Numbered from the stretch's first letter, positions 45,528 through 53,725 are shown. The stretch is 64,000 bases of DNA from Colwellia sp. 20A7 (GCF_009832865.1 NZ_CP047130.1:3348001-3412000), one strand, 5' to 3'. The notes: a model not told the origin generated them from the sequence alone. A program made the numbers and translations.

Positions 45528-47174
45528 TTAGTGCTGTCGTTCATCCCTATAATATTCTATTAATCCTTGCGTAGAGCTATCATGATTTTTATTAACGGTA
45601 TTATTTTGCAGTTCCAGCTGTATTTTATTTGCCAGCCCCTTCCCTAATTCAACGCCCCATTGGTCAAATGAACATATTTTAAGGATAATACCTTGTACAA
45701 AAATCTTATGCTCATACAAAGCTATTAAGCTACCTAGCGTTTTTGGTGATAACTGTTTCATTAAAATAGAGTTCGTAGGTCGGTTACCTCGATGTACTTT
45801 ATGAGGTGCTACTTTATTGATATATTCCTGTGTTCTTCCTTTAGCTTTCAAATCTTCTCGTACTTGCTCTTCATTTACACCTTTCATCAGCGCTTGTGTT
45901 TGAGCAAAGAAATTAGCCATTAATGTTTCATGATGACCGGCGACAGGGGTGACACTTTCAATAGAACCAATAAAGTCTGCAGGTACAACATTATTACTTT
46001 GGTGTAAATATTGATAAAATGCATGCTGACCATTAATGCCTAACTCACCCCAAATTGTTGGTACCGTTGGGTAGTCAATTTGTTCGCCGTCCCATGAAAC
46101 GGATTTGCCATTACTTTCCATTTCAGCTTGTTGCATATAAGCAGAAAACATATGTAAATTTTGATCGTAGGGTAAAATCGCTTGGGACTGAGCCCCCAAA
46201 AACGTACAGTTCCAAACACTCAACAACGCTAAAATTATCGGTGCATTTTCTTTTAACGGAGCAGTATAAAAGTGATTGTCTATTTCGTGAGCCCCGGCAA
46301 GCAATTCTGTGAATTTTTCAAACCCTAAGTCAATGGCTATTGGTAATCCAATAGCTGACCATAAAGAGAAGCGACCACCAACCCAGTCCCACATATCAAA
46401 AATATTCTCTTCGAGGATACCAAACTCAATCGCATTAACCTTATTAGAAGAAACGGCAATAAAATGCTTCTCTACAGCGTTAGAGTCAAATGATGATGAT
46501 ACTAACCATTTCATTGCAGTTTGCGCATTAGTGATAGTTTCAGTCGTTGTAAACGTTTTACTTGAAACAATAAATAATACCTGTTCAGGATTTAATGGCT
46601 TTAAAATATTCGCTATTTGTGTGCCATCTACATTAGAAACATAGTGGGTATTCACACTATTATCACTGTAACCTTTAAGTGCTTCAGTGACCATTTGAGG
46701 CCCTAAGTTAGAGCCGCCTACACCAATATTTACAACATCAGTTATCCGTTTTCCCGAGTAACCTAACCATTCACCCTTTCGGACTTTATCACTAAACTTT
46801 TTCATCTTACTTAGTGATTGTTCCACATTTGAGGTTATATTTTCGTCAAATATATTCGTGTTTTTTTTCACTGAACCACGTAATGCTGTGTGTAATACCG
46901 CTCGTTCTTCTGTTTTATTAATGGAAACACCGTCAAACATTTTTTCACGCCATTGTTCCACATCGCAATCTTTTGCTAATTGCATTAATAAATACATCGT
47001 TTCTTCGGTGATAATATTTTTAGAATAGTCGAGTACAAAAGGATTTAATTTGATAGAAAATTCATTGAACCGATTTGAGTCTTTGGTAAACAAATCATTC
47101 ATATGTTGATTTTTCATTATTTTGGCATGTTCAACTAAGTTTTTCCAACTGGTTAAATCTGTTCTTGAGTTCAT
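45528..47174 (-). CDS. pgi: Glucose-6-phosphate isomerase
   Basis: A 548-residue phosphoglucose isomerase interconverting fructose-6-P and glucose-6-P. Family motifs are NIGVGGSNLGPQMV, VSSKTFTTTET (sugar-phosphate site), GGRFSLWSAIG (catalytic Glu region), NGQHAFYQYLHQ (catalytic His), and a catalytic Lys near QWGVELGKGLA. Length and motifs are complete. A pgi gene inside a catabolic island, rather than the housekeeping locus, implies that the pathway ends at fructose-6-P. Whether the genome holds a second pgi is not known from the window. It follows the DUF4832 gene on the same strand. Confidence 0.95.
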   Translation of the reverse strand: MNSRTDLTSWKNLVEHAKIMKNQHMNDLFTKDSNRFNEFSIKLNPFVLDYSKNIITEETMYLLMQLAKDCDVEQWREKMFDGVSINKTEERAVLHTALRGSVKKNTNIFDENITSNVEQSLSKMKKFSDKVRKGEWLGYSGKRITDVVNIGVGGSNLGPQMVTEALKGYSDNSVNTHYVSNVDGTQIANILKPLNPEQVLFIVSSKTFTTTETITNAQTAMKWLVSSSFDSNAVEKHFIAVSSNKVNAIEFGILEENIFDMWDWVGGRFSLWSAIGLPIAIDLGFEKFTELLAGAHEIDNHFYTAPLKENAPIILALLSVWNCTFLGAQSQAILPYDQNLHMFSAYMQQAEMESNGKSVSWDGEQIDYPTVPTIWGELGINGQHAFYQYLHQSNNVVPADFIGSIESVTPVAGHHETLMANFFAQTQALMKGVNEEQVREDLKAKGRTQEYINKVAPHKVHRGNRPTNSILMKQLSPKTLGSLIALYEHKIFVQGIILKICSFDQWGVELGKGLANKIQLELQNNTVNKNHDSSTQGLIEYYRDERQH

Positions 47175-47315
47175 TCTTGACCTTTAAAATAGTTATATAT
47201 TTAACCTGAGCTTACATTCAGGTTAAATAATGATTTTTATTACACTAGGCTTCAGCACGGGTAATAAATATATTCAACCAAAGCGAAGCCGTTAACTTGT
47301 TCATTCATTGTAAAA

Positions 47316-48674
47316 TTATAAATTAGCATCGAATTGGATAACTTGGCCTGTTACCAATCGATCACTTTCAATGGTAAGGATGGGGTTATCTCCGCCTGTC
47401 GCTATAGTAAAGTTTTTGCTTTGATCAGGTAATAACCCTTTAAGCGATTCACTTGAGCGAACACCATTGACGGTTGGGTAGGCATCGTAATAGATTGGCG
47501 CTATACCTGTATTTTTAATCACAATTTTACTCGCAGTAACAGAAGACTCAAACGCTTCTATTTTGAATTTATAACCCGTAGCCATAGCCGCCTCTTTAAT
47601 ACGCTCTGGGCTTTGGTATGAAGATTGATTATTTCCTATAATATAAGTTATATGATAAAGCTCAGCGAAATACTCAAAACTCTTGCCATAAGGGCCGACA
47701 CTAGGATTCAATACATTCATTTGATCATAGTCAGAATAGTAACTAAATTCACCACCTGCCGGGTTGGTTTTAAACCTATCTTTGCCAAAAAATAACCAAT
47801 TAGAGCGATTATATTCCTCGTCATTATCCGAGTGAGTTTCATGCATAAATGAGTCGTCAAATACGCCAAAGCTCAGCGCTTTTAAGTCAGGCTCTGCCGA
47901 TATAGGAGTGTAACTGGAGTCGGCGGCATCAATTGAAAATGACCAAAGTAATTCATTAAATTCATTATCTAAATGTTTTAAAAATTTAGCTTGAAAGGGC
48001 TTAGATGGAAAGTTATTACCTAAACTTACAGCACCATCATATAAGTGATATTCTGCATAAGAGCCAAAACCCACCTGTAAAAACGCAATACGAGGATCAT
48101 TATCGTAACGAGCAGCAAAAGCACTAAAGAACTCTAACGTAAATTGCTCTAATCCCACAAAGCTCCAATCAGGCAAGTAAGTATTACGACCTTCCACTAA
48201 TTCAATTGTTGAATTAAAACCTGTTGCAGTCTCAATATACTGAGGTACAGACACCGCTGTTTTTCCTGGATAAGTATAACGAAAACGTAATATTGCTTGG
48301 TGGCTTCGACTTGCTACATCAGCTAATAAATTATCAATAATCGTCCAATCATATACACCTTCCTCGCTGACAACATCGGCGTAAACAACATAGGAATATT
48401 CAAGCTGTACTGTATCTCCTAAGTTAGCCAATTGGGTTGCATTGTTAGCCCAATATACTATCCCTGTCATCGGTTGTACGCGATCGATAGATGATTGCAA
48501 GGTGACTGGCGTTAAAGAAGATGTTGTTGTATCAATATGATTATCTAGAGTCTCTGTCGATAGCCCTCCGCATGCACTAATTAACACGGCCAAAGAAAAA
48601 ACTAAAAAATACTGCATGAAATGGACTTGCTTGTTTTGAATATTACTCGTAATTTTCATAAATAATCTCATCAT
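47316..48674 (-). CDS. DUF4874/DUF4832 lipoprotein, glycoside-hydrolase-like
   Basis: A 452-residue lipoprotein (lipobox VLISAC near residue 35). It has an N-terminal DUF4874-type TIM-barrel part (MTGIVYWANN, then QLEYSYVVYADVVSEEGVYDW around 95-115, and FLQVGFGSYAEYH with a candidate catalytic Glu) and a C-terminal DUF4832-type part with beta strands (IVIKNTGIAPIYYDAYPTV). No enzyme activity is established for this family to my knowledge, and the fold suggests a glycosidase. The frame opens at 48674, but in-frame ATGs at 48659 and 48617 are also possible starts. It is upstream of pgi (141-bp gap). Confidence 0.7.
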   Translation of the reverse strand: MMRLFMKITSNIQNKQVHFMQYFLVFSLAVLISACGGLSTETLDNHIDTTTSSLTPVTLQSSIDRVQPMTGIVYWANNATQLANLGDTVQLEYSYVVYADVVSEEGVYDWTIIDNLLADVASRSHQAILRFRYTYPGKTAVSVPQYIETATGFNSTIELVEGRNTYLPDWSFVGLEQFTLEFFSAFAARYDNDPRIAFLQVGFGSYAEYHLYDGAVSLGNNFPSKPFQAKFLKHLDNEFNELLWSFSIDAADSSYTPISAEPDLKALSFGVFDDSFMHETHSDNDEEYNRSNWLFFGKDRFKTNPAGGEFSYYSDYDQMNVLNPSVGPYGKSFEYFAELYHITYIIGNNQSSYQSPERIKEAAMATGYKFKIEAFESSVTASKIVIKNTGIAPIYYDAYPTVNGVRSSESLKGLLPDQSKNFTIATGGDNPILTIESDRLVTGQVIQFDANL

Positions 48675-48719
48675 AGGTCAATTTAATAAAATTAGGTGTC
48701 GTCTTTGTTTTTTATAGGC

Positions 48720-48881
48720 TTATACCAGTCCCAGTAAATTATTGCTCACTTATACTGGTTCAAATAAGCCAATAGTTTCTTTATTTTAATCACATAAGCC
48801 AGCTATTACTCAATCAAGCGCCTTACCTTGACCTATTTATCCTTCGCAAAGCCAAATCACAAACTTAATAGAAGTGTTATT
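48720..48881 (+). repeat. MITE-like repeat family 2, copy B
   Basis: It starts TATACCAGTCCCAGTAAATT and aligns by eye with copy A (36819-36979) over about 160 bp, including CCAGCTATTACTCAA and GCGCCTTACCT. It lies between the DUF4832 lipoprotein gene and the GH27 gene and is non-coding. Confidence 0.75.
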
Positions 48882-48929
48882 AGCTAAGGCGATCATGAGA
48901 GTACACTCATGATCTATCGTGTGAAAATT

Positions 48930-50210
48930 TTATTTAGTTGGGTATATTCTTAACATAACGGCTTCGTGTGAAATAACTTCGTCAGTATAGCTTTCTGGAA
49001 AGTTACCCATATTTTTATGTTGCCATAAATCTCTCACATGAACTTCTTCCCATGCTAAACCTAGCTCTTTTTTCCAGTTAATAGAGATGTTTTCTGTTTC
49101 ACTACCACGGTTAAGCATTGCAATCGCCCAGCTACCATCTGCCATTGGTTTTGCTAATATATGAATTTTACCTTCCTTTTTAACCGTTTTTGCTTGTTTA
49201 CCTAACGAGTCTTGATTTAACGCTATCACTTCTTTATTAGTCAGCGTTTCTAAAGTATAAGTATCAAGGTTACGTACATCAGTACCGGTTAATAGAGGAG
49301 TAGATAAGATTGACCATAAGCTAAAATGTGCACGATATTCAATATTAGAGGCACCTGCCCCCACAAGCTCTTTACTCTCACCATTAAGACCAACGACTAG
49401 CATATCAAAATCATTCCATTGCCCTGGTTTATTGAATCCTTCTAAACCATTACCTCTATCTAACATATCGAGGACATCAAAATAATAGCCTTCTCTGTTG
49501 TCTGGATAGTCGAAATCATCAGAAATATCTTGTCCTATTCTCCAATGGTTTGCGCCTATGTCGCCAGCCCATTCCCAAATATCTTGCCAACCACAATGAC
49601 ATGCATGTAAAACAACATCTTTAGGGTTTTCCGCTAAAGGCTTAGACATTTTATAAAAAGCTTCTTTTAATTCTTCTTTGCCTGCATCTTTATGTGAGCA
49701 ACAACTATCATATTTTAAATGGTCAACATCCCATGAGGCGAACATATCAGCATCTTGCTTTTCATACCCTTCACTACCAGAGTAACCTGCACAGGTTGTT
49801 TTTCCAGGACCAGAGTAAATGCCGAGTTTCATCCCTTTTTCATGAGCATAATCGGCTAAATACTTAATGCCACGCGGAAACTTTTCTTTGTCATAATCAA
49901 GCGGTTTATTCTGACGATTTCCCTTATCTTGCTGCCAGCCGTCGTCAAGGTTAACGTAAATATATCCAGCATCTTTCATACCGTTATTTACCATTGCATC
50001 AATAGTTTCGATAATTAGCTGTTCATCTATTTCAACGCCAAATTGATTCCAACTACTCCAGCCCATAGGGGGTGTTTTGGCCAACCCATTATTAATTTTT
50101 TCAAAAACGTGCTCCCCGTCTTTTGCCTGAGCATTCATGGTTAACGTTGTTAGCGAGAATAATATAAATACAGATATTATAAAAATACGAGATGTCATTA
50201 TAAGTTTCAT
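48930..50210 (-). CDS. GH27 alpha-galactosidase / alpha-N-acetylgalactosaminidase
   Basis: A 426-residue exported enzyme (signal peptide ending NAQA, residue 29). GH27 motifs are complete: TPPMGWSSWNQF (47-58), YVNLDDGWQ (85-93), LGIYSGPGKTTCAGYSGS (129-146), nucleophile D168 in DHLKYDSCC, acid/base D228 in HWRIGQDIS, and a C-terminal beta-sandwich. The substrate-selecting loop reads CHCGW (204-208) where galactosidases typically have CEW. H205 aligns with the Glu that excludes N-acetyl groups in human enzymes, so the specificity could differ. GGAAAG precedes the ATG, and an AgaR-like site lies 51 bp upstream. Confidence 0.92.
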   Translation of the reverse strand: MKLIMTSRIFIISVFILFSLTTLTMNAQAKDGEHVFEKINNGLAKTPPMGWSSWNQFGVEIDEQLIIETIDAMVNNGMKDAGYIYVNLDDGWQQDKGNRQNKPLDYDKEKFPRGIKYLADYAHEKGMKLGIYSGPGKTTCAGYSGSEGYEKQDADMFASWDVDHLKYDSCCSHKDAGKEELKEAFYKMSKPLAENPKDVVLHACHCGWQDIWEWAGDIGANHWRIGQDISDDFDYPDNREGYYFDVLDMLDRGNGLEGFNKPGQWNDFDMLVVGLNGESKELVGAGASNIEYRAHFSLWSILSTPLLTGTDVRNLDTYTLETLTNKEVIALNQDSLGKQAKTVKKEGKIHILAKPMADGSWAIAMLNRGSETENISINWKKELGLAWEEVHVRDLWQHKNMGNFPESYTDEVISHEAVMLRIYPTK

Positions 50211-50661
50211 ATACTTTCCAAAAAATCATCAATGTTAATTTATTTAAGATAAACCATACTAAACGAAAACAAATGAAAGGTAAAGGAGTGCATAATAATA
50301 TGTAAAAACTTATAAGTAACAAAATGTTTATTTAAATATTCTATATTTATTTCATTTAAATAAAGCTCAGTGGAAACAATAAAACATCCCTGAGGCTAGT
50401 TAAATCAAGCAAGTAGACTTACTATTAACTGAGTTGAGCCTTTGCTTTTTGTCGAAGTGCGGACTATTAATTAAGGAATGAAATTAAAGTTGAGTGAAAG
50501 CAGCTAAAAGGTATGATTAACATTTACATCATAAAAATTATAATAATAATACAACTATCCCTTTCTTATACGAAATAAAATCTTCATTATCTTTCGTTGA
50601 TGCGCTAATAGATTACTGTTAAAATGCCAAATATTAAATAAATACTATAATAATTTAAAAT
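50211..50661. other. Divergent control region of GH27 and agaR
   Basis: A 451-bp AT-rich region with the AgaR-like site at 50261-50280 near GH27. Weaker TTTC-type matches occur near agaR (TTTCTTATACGAAAT around 50564 and TTTCGTTGATG around 50595), which could allow autoregulation. No coding frame was found. Confidence 0.55.
50261..50280 (-). promoter_or_regulatory. AgaR-like operator, GH27 gene
   Basis: On the minus strand it reads CCTTTCATTTGTTTTCGTTT, the best match in the window to the recalled AgaR pattern TTTCRTTTYRTTTYNYTT. It lies 51 bp upstream of the GH27 start codon. Confidence 0.6.
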
Positions 50662-51435
50662 ATGCTTAATACTATTGAAAGACGCCAAAAAATTATTGAT
50701 AAAGTAAATGAACTAAGTCGTGTCGATGTAGCACAACTTGCTAGTGAGTTTAACGTTTCAACCGTAACGATAAGAACTGATTTAAATGATCTAAGTAAAA
50801 GACGATTATTAATCAGATCTAGAGGCGGAGCTGTTGCTATCAGTAAAATAACGAAGGAACTATCAGTAAAAGAAAAGCATTGTGAAAACTCTCATATTAA
50901 AGAAAAACTGGCTGAAGCTGCTGTACAGCTAATTAATAATGATGAGTTAATAATACTTGATTCCGGCACCACTACTGAAGAAATAGCAAAGCTATTACAA
51001 AACCATGAAAATTTAGTGGTAATGACGAATGGTTTGAATATCGCAACAGAACTTTCACATTTACAAAATTCAGAAGTATTAATGACGGGCGGAACGTTAC
51101 GACAAAAGTCACTATCATTTTATGGTCGTCAGGCTGAAGCGAGTCTTAACAACCTTAGATTTGATAAAGTAATTTTAGGTGTGGATGGTGTTGAAATATC
51201 GTCGGGTTTCACAACTCACTTTGAACATGAAGCAACCTTAAATCGTTTAATGTGTAATATTTCAAAAGAAGTTATTGTTGTGACTGACTCATCAAAATTT
51301 GGTAGAAGCGGGTTATATATAATCGACTCCCTTGATTCAATTGATACGCTGATAACTGATAATAAAATACCTTCTCAGTATATTGATTATTTCCAATCAA
51401 AAAACGTTAAATTAATCATAATTGATGTAGATTAA
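50662..51435 (+). CDS. agaR: DeoR-family repressor AgaR
   Basis: A 257-residue DeoR-type regulator. The N-terminal winged HTH is ERRQKIIDKVNELSRV then VAQLASEFNVSTVTIRTDL. The C-terminal sugar-phosphate sensor domain has IILDSGTTTEEIAKLL, VMTNGLNIATEL, MTGGTLRQKSLSFYG, and VTDSSKFGRSGL. Close family members repress N-acetylgalactosamine/galactosamine genes in E. coli and Shewanella. Its place at the end of the island, and the AgaR-like DNA sites, suggest that it controls the locus. No clear ribosome site precedes the ATG. The right IS copy starts 86 bp downstream. Confidence 0.85.
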   Translation: MLNTIERRQKIIDKVNELSRVDVAQLASEFNVSTVTIRTDLNDLSKRRLLIRSRGGAVAISKITKELSVKEKHCENSHIKEKLAEAAVQLINNDELIILDSGTTTEEIAKLLQNHENLVVMTNGLNIATELSHLQNSEVLMTGGTLRQKSLSFYGRQAEASLNNLRFDKVILGVDGVEISSGFTTHFEHEATLNRLMCNISKEVIVVTDSSKFGRSGLYIIDSLDSIDTLITDNKIPSQYIDYFQSKNVKLIIIDVD

Positions 51436-51585
51436 TCTTTTGTAATTGTTAGTAAATATAACGAGGTCGATTATGTTTCAATTAGCGATAAATCGACCGG
51501 TTGAGAAGTACCGATTCATAGTGACGTGGTTTAATTGATTCGACTACCCCAGTTAAGGAATAATGAACTTAACCGGAGAATGAAA

Positions 51586-51879
51586 ATGACAACACGTAAA
51601 AAATATTCCAAGGAATTTAAACTTGATGCTATCTCTTTAGTCAGAGATCAAAACATTAGTATTTCTGAAGCTAGCAGGAATCTAGGGATTGGAAATCAAA
51701 TGCTCGGCCGCTGGATCAAAGAAGCTGAAAATGAAGATGGTCAAGCTTTTCGAGGTAATGGAAAACTGACACCCGATCAAGAAGAAAATCGTCAATTAAA
51801 AGCGCAAGTCAAACGCCTAGAAATGGAGCGCGATATATTAAAAAAAGCGACGGTCTTCTTTGCAAAAGAAACGAAGTAA
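51586..51879 (+). CDS. IS3-family OrfA (right copy)
   Basis: About 97 residues, identical in sequence to the left copy: HTH (SISEASRNLGIGNQMLGRW) and a leucine-zipper coiled coil. The start at 51586 has GGAGA 8 bp upstream. A run of seven A then G at 51840-51847 is the likely -1 slippery site leading into orfB. The frame after slippage is open through to the orfB start. Confidence 0.92.
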   Translation: MTTRKKYSKEFKLDAISLVRDQNISISEASRNLGIGNQMLGRWIKEAENEDGQAFRGNGKLTPDQEENRQLKAQVKRLEMERDILKKATVFFAKETK

Positions 51880-51917
51880 AATATTCGTTTATTACCCATC
51901 ATAAGAAGATCTGGTCA

Positions 51918-52754
51918 GTGGTATTAATGTGCCGCGTATTGGGTGTGAAAACTAATAATTATTATAGTTATCAGAAACGTAATACAAATAAAACAAATGA
52001 TGCAACACATCAAGAAATGATTGAGTTAGTAAAGGATATTGCCAAATTCAGTGACAATACTTATGGCGAAAGGCGTATTAAAGCGGTACTGAATGCTTTG
52101 AGTTTTCCTATCAGTCGATGGAAAGTAGCCAAATTAATGAAAGAGGCAAATGTTTGGGTTCGCTATAAAAAGAAATATAAAGTCACTACTAATAGTGCTC
52201 ACAATAAGCCACTTTATAAAAATGAACTTGAACAAAACTTTACCACAGAGCAAGCAAATCAAGCATTTGTCGGTGATATTACTTACATTTGGACAGCAGA
52301 AGGTTGGCTCTATTTAGCCGTTGTTATTGACTTGTACTCTCGTAAAGTTGTTGGTTGGAGCATGGGGTCGAGAATGAAAGCTCAACTTGTCTGTGATGCA
52401 CTAACAATGGCTATTTGGCAAAGAAGCCCTGAGAAAGGACTTATTGTTCATTCCGATCAAGGTGTTCAATACGCAAGTCACCAGTATAGACAATTACTCA
52501 ATAACAATGGCTTTATTGGTAGTATGAGTAAAAAGGGTTGCTGTTGGGATAATGCCGTTGCCGAAAGCTTCTTTGGCAGCCTAAAGCAAGAGCGTGTTCA
52601 CTGGAAAAATTATGAAACACGCTATGAAGCTCAACAAGATATAATGAATTACATAACCATGTGGTACAACAGTAACCGACTACACTCTTACTTAGGGTAT
52701 CAAAGCCCTAATGATTTTGAATTGAAAATTAATGAGTTAGAAAAAGTAGCTTAA
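51918..52754 (+). CDS. IS3-family transposase OrfB (right copy)
   Basis: It has the same DDE integrase domain as the left copy, with about five substitutions (for example N-K-T-N-D versus S-K-T-N-N near residue 23, and T for I in EQNFTxEQ). Catalytic D, D and E are intact. It is probably expressed as an OrfAB fusion, because the frame is open from the A-run in orfA. Confidence 0.92.
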   Translation: MVLMCRVLGVKTNNYYSYQKRNTNKTNDATHQEMIELVKDIAKFSDNTYGERRIKAVLNALSFPISRWKVAKLMKEANVWVRYKKKYKVTTNSAHNKPLYKNELEQNFTTEQANQAFVGDITYIWTAEGWLYLAVVIDLYSRKVVGWSMGSRMKAQLVCDALTMAIWQRSPEKGLIVHSDQGVQYASHQYRQLLNNNGFIGSMSKKGCCWDNAVAESFFGSLKQERVHWKNYETRYEAQQDIMNYITMWYNSNRLHSYLGYQSPNDFELKINELEKVA

Positions 52755-52785
52755 CTAGGGTGTCTGAATTTACTTGACCAGGTCA

Positions 52786-53166
52786 CCCAAGCACAAAATG
52801 AACTTAATTTTATTAATGATAAACCAGATGTAATTAAGTGCTTATACTAAATGTTCTCAGATGGTAGCTTTAGACTATAATAACTGACATCTTCAATGTA
52901 ATTAGATGGCTAAATTTATATAACAGGCCACACTATATAACATTACATATAAATCATTAAGTTAATAGCGCCCTTCCCCTTTTATAAATGCCCCTATCTT
53001 CTAAATTGTCCTTAATTCATCTGCACTTATCATTTTAAAATTTATTTATACTCTTCATTCAATCAAATATTTTGATTGAAAACACCAAAATATTTCGCTT
53101 TTCAATTAATAAATATAGGTACATTATTTTATAAAAATTCAACTTTGGTTTTTATAGGGTAAATCA
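52786..53166. other. Gene-free flank right of the island
   Basis: A 381-bp AT-rich stretch. Directly after the IS end a short frame (AQNELNFINDKPDVIKCLY) ends in a stop at about 52851 and could be the tail of a gene cut by the insertion, but it is too short to identify and does not resemble IS1182. An inverted repeat ATCAAATATTTTGAT (near 53064-53078) lies upstream of the next gene. Confidence 0.4.
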
Positions 53167-53451
53167 ATGAACATTAATACATATGAAGAAGCTGCCACGG
53201 GTTTAGATATGGATATAGATCTTGATCTGGATGAAGATACAGAAACAGATACAGACACGGATTTAGTTTTTGACACGGGTATCGCAGGTTTCGAAATTGC
53301 TTATGGTTCAAAGAACAAAGAAATGATTAAGAAAAACCTTAAGAAGTCAGCAAGACAACAATATCAAACTAGACAAAAATTAGATTCTATACGTGAAAAA
53401 AGAACATTCGAAAAAGAAAATAATTCGTTTAGCGATTATTGGGATAGCTAA
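53167..53451 (+). CDS. Hypothetical acidic-then-basic small protein, 94 aa
   Basis: Not recognised. Residues 14-37 are an acidic low-complexity tract of alternating D with I, L or T (DIDLDLDEDTETDTDTDL). The second half is lysine/arginine-rich and probably helical (KKNLKKSARQQYQTRQKL). There is no signal peptide. The start at 53167 has TAGGG upstream. The gene precedes a small exported-protein gene by 25 bp, so the two may form an operon. Confidence 0.55.
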   Translation: MNINTYEEAATGLDMDIDLDLDEDTETDTDTDLVFDTGIAGFEIAYGSKNKEMIKKNLKKSARQQYQTRQKLDSIREKRTFEKENNSFSDYWDS

Positions 53452-53476
53452 CAAATACCACCTAAGAGAGAACAAC

Positions 53477-53725
53477 ATGAAAAAAATATTAGCTTTTACA
53501 TTGTTAGCTTTGTTCACAAACATAGCTTGCAGCCAAGATAACGACAATGAATTAGAAGACGCACCAAAAAGTTACATACAAAACTTGTTTAGTGAATGTA
53601 AGGAATATGCTGAGCTAGAAGAAGTAGCGTCAGAAAACTTAAATACATATTTATTACATTGTATTAATGAAGAGTTAGAAACTAGCTTTTATAAGCGTAT
53701 AAGCTCTCTTCCTACTGAAGAATAG
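53477..53725 (+). CDS. Small exported hypothetical protein, 82 aa
   Basis: The ATG at 53477 has AAGAGAG upstream and starts a signal peptide (MKKILAFTLLALFTNIAC). The IAC could be a lipobox. The mature part has two cysteines (FSECKEY and LLHCINEEL) that may form a disulfide. The family is unknown. The longer frame from 53393 only overlaps the preceding gene. A strong terminator follows. Confidence 0.65.
   Translation: MKKILAFTLLALFTNIACSQDNDNELEDAPKSYIQNLFSECKEYAELEEVASENLNTYLLHCINEELETSFYKRISSLPTEE

Larger units (their letters stand above)
51522..52785 (+). mobile_element. IS3-family (IS150-like) insertion sequence, right copy
   Basis: It is 1,264 bp with the same ends as the left copy but in opposite orientation, so the two copies are inverted repeats bracketing about 29 kb. 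Flanking triplets (TAG and CCC) show no target duplication. Swapping flanks with the left copy, as expected after recombination between the copies, also gives no match. Confidence 0.93.

Noticed and set aside
20938..52788. A composite transposon with matching target-site duplications
   Set aside because: The outer triplets GAC and CCC, and the inner triplets CAC and TAG, do not match in any expected pairing, so transposition as one unit is not shown.
52786..52851. The missing C-terminal part of the IS1182-like transposase right of the island
   Set aside because: The only open stretch (AQNELNFINDKPDVIKCLY) does not look like an IS1182 transposase and is not in a continuing frame with the left fragment.
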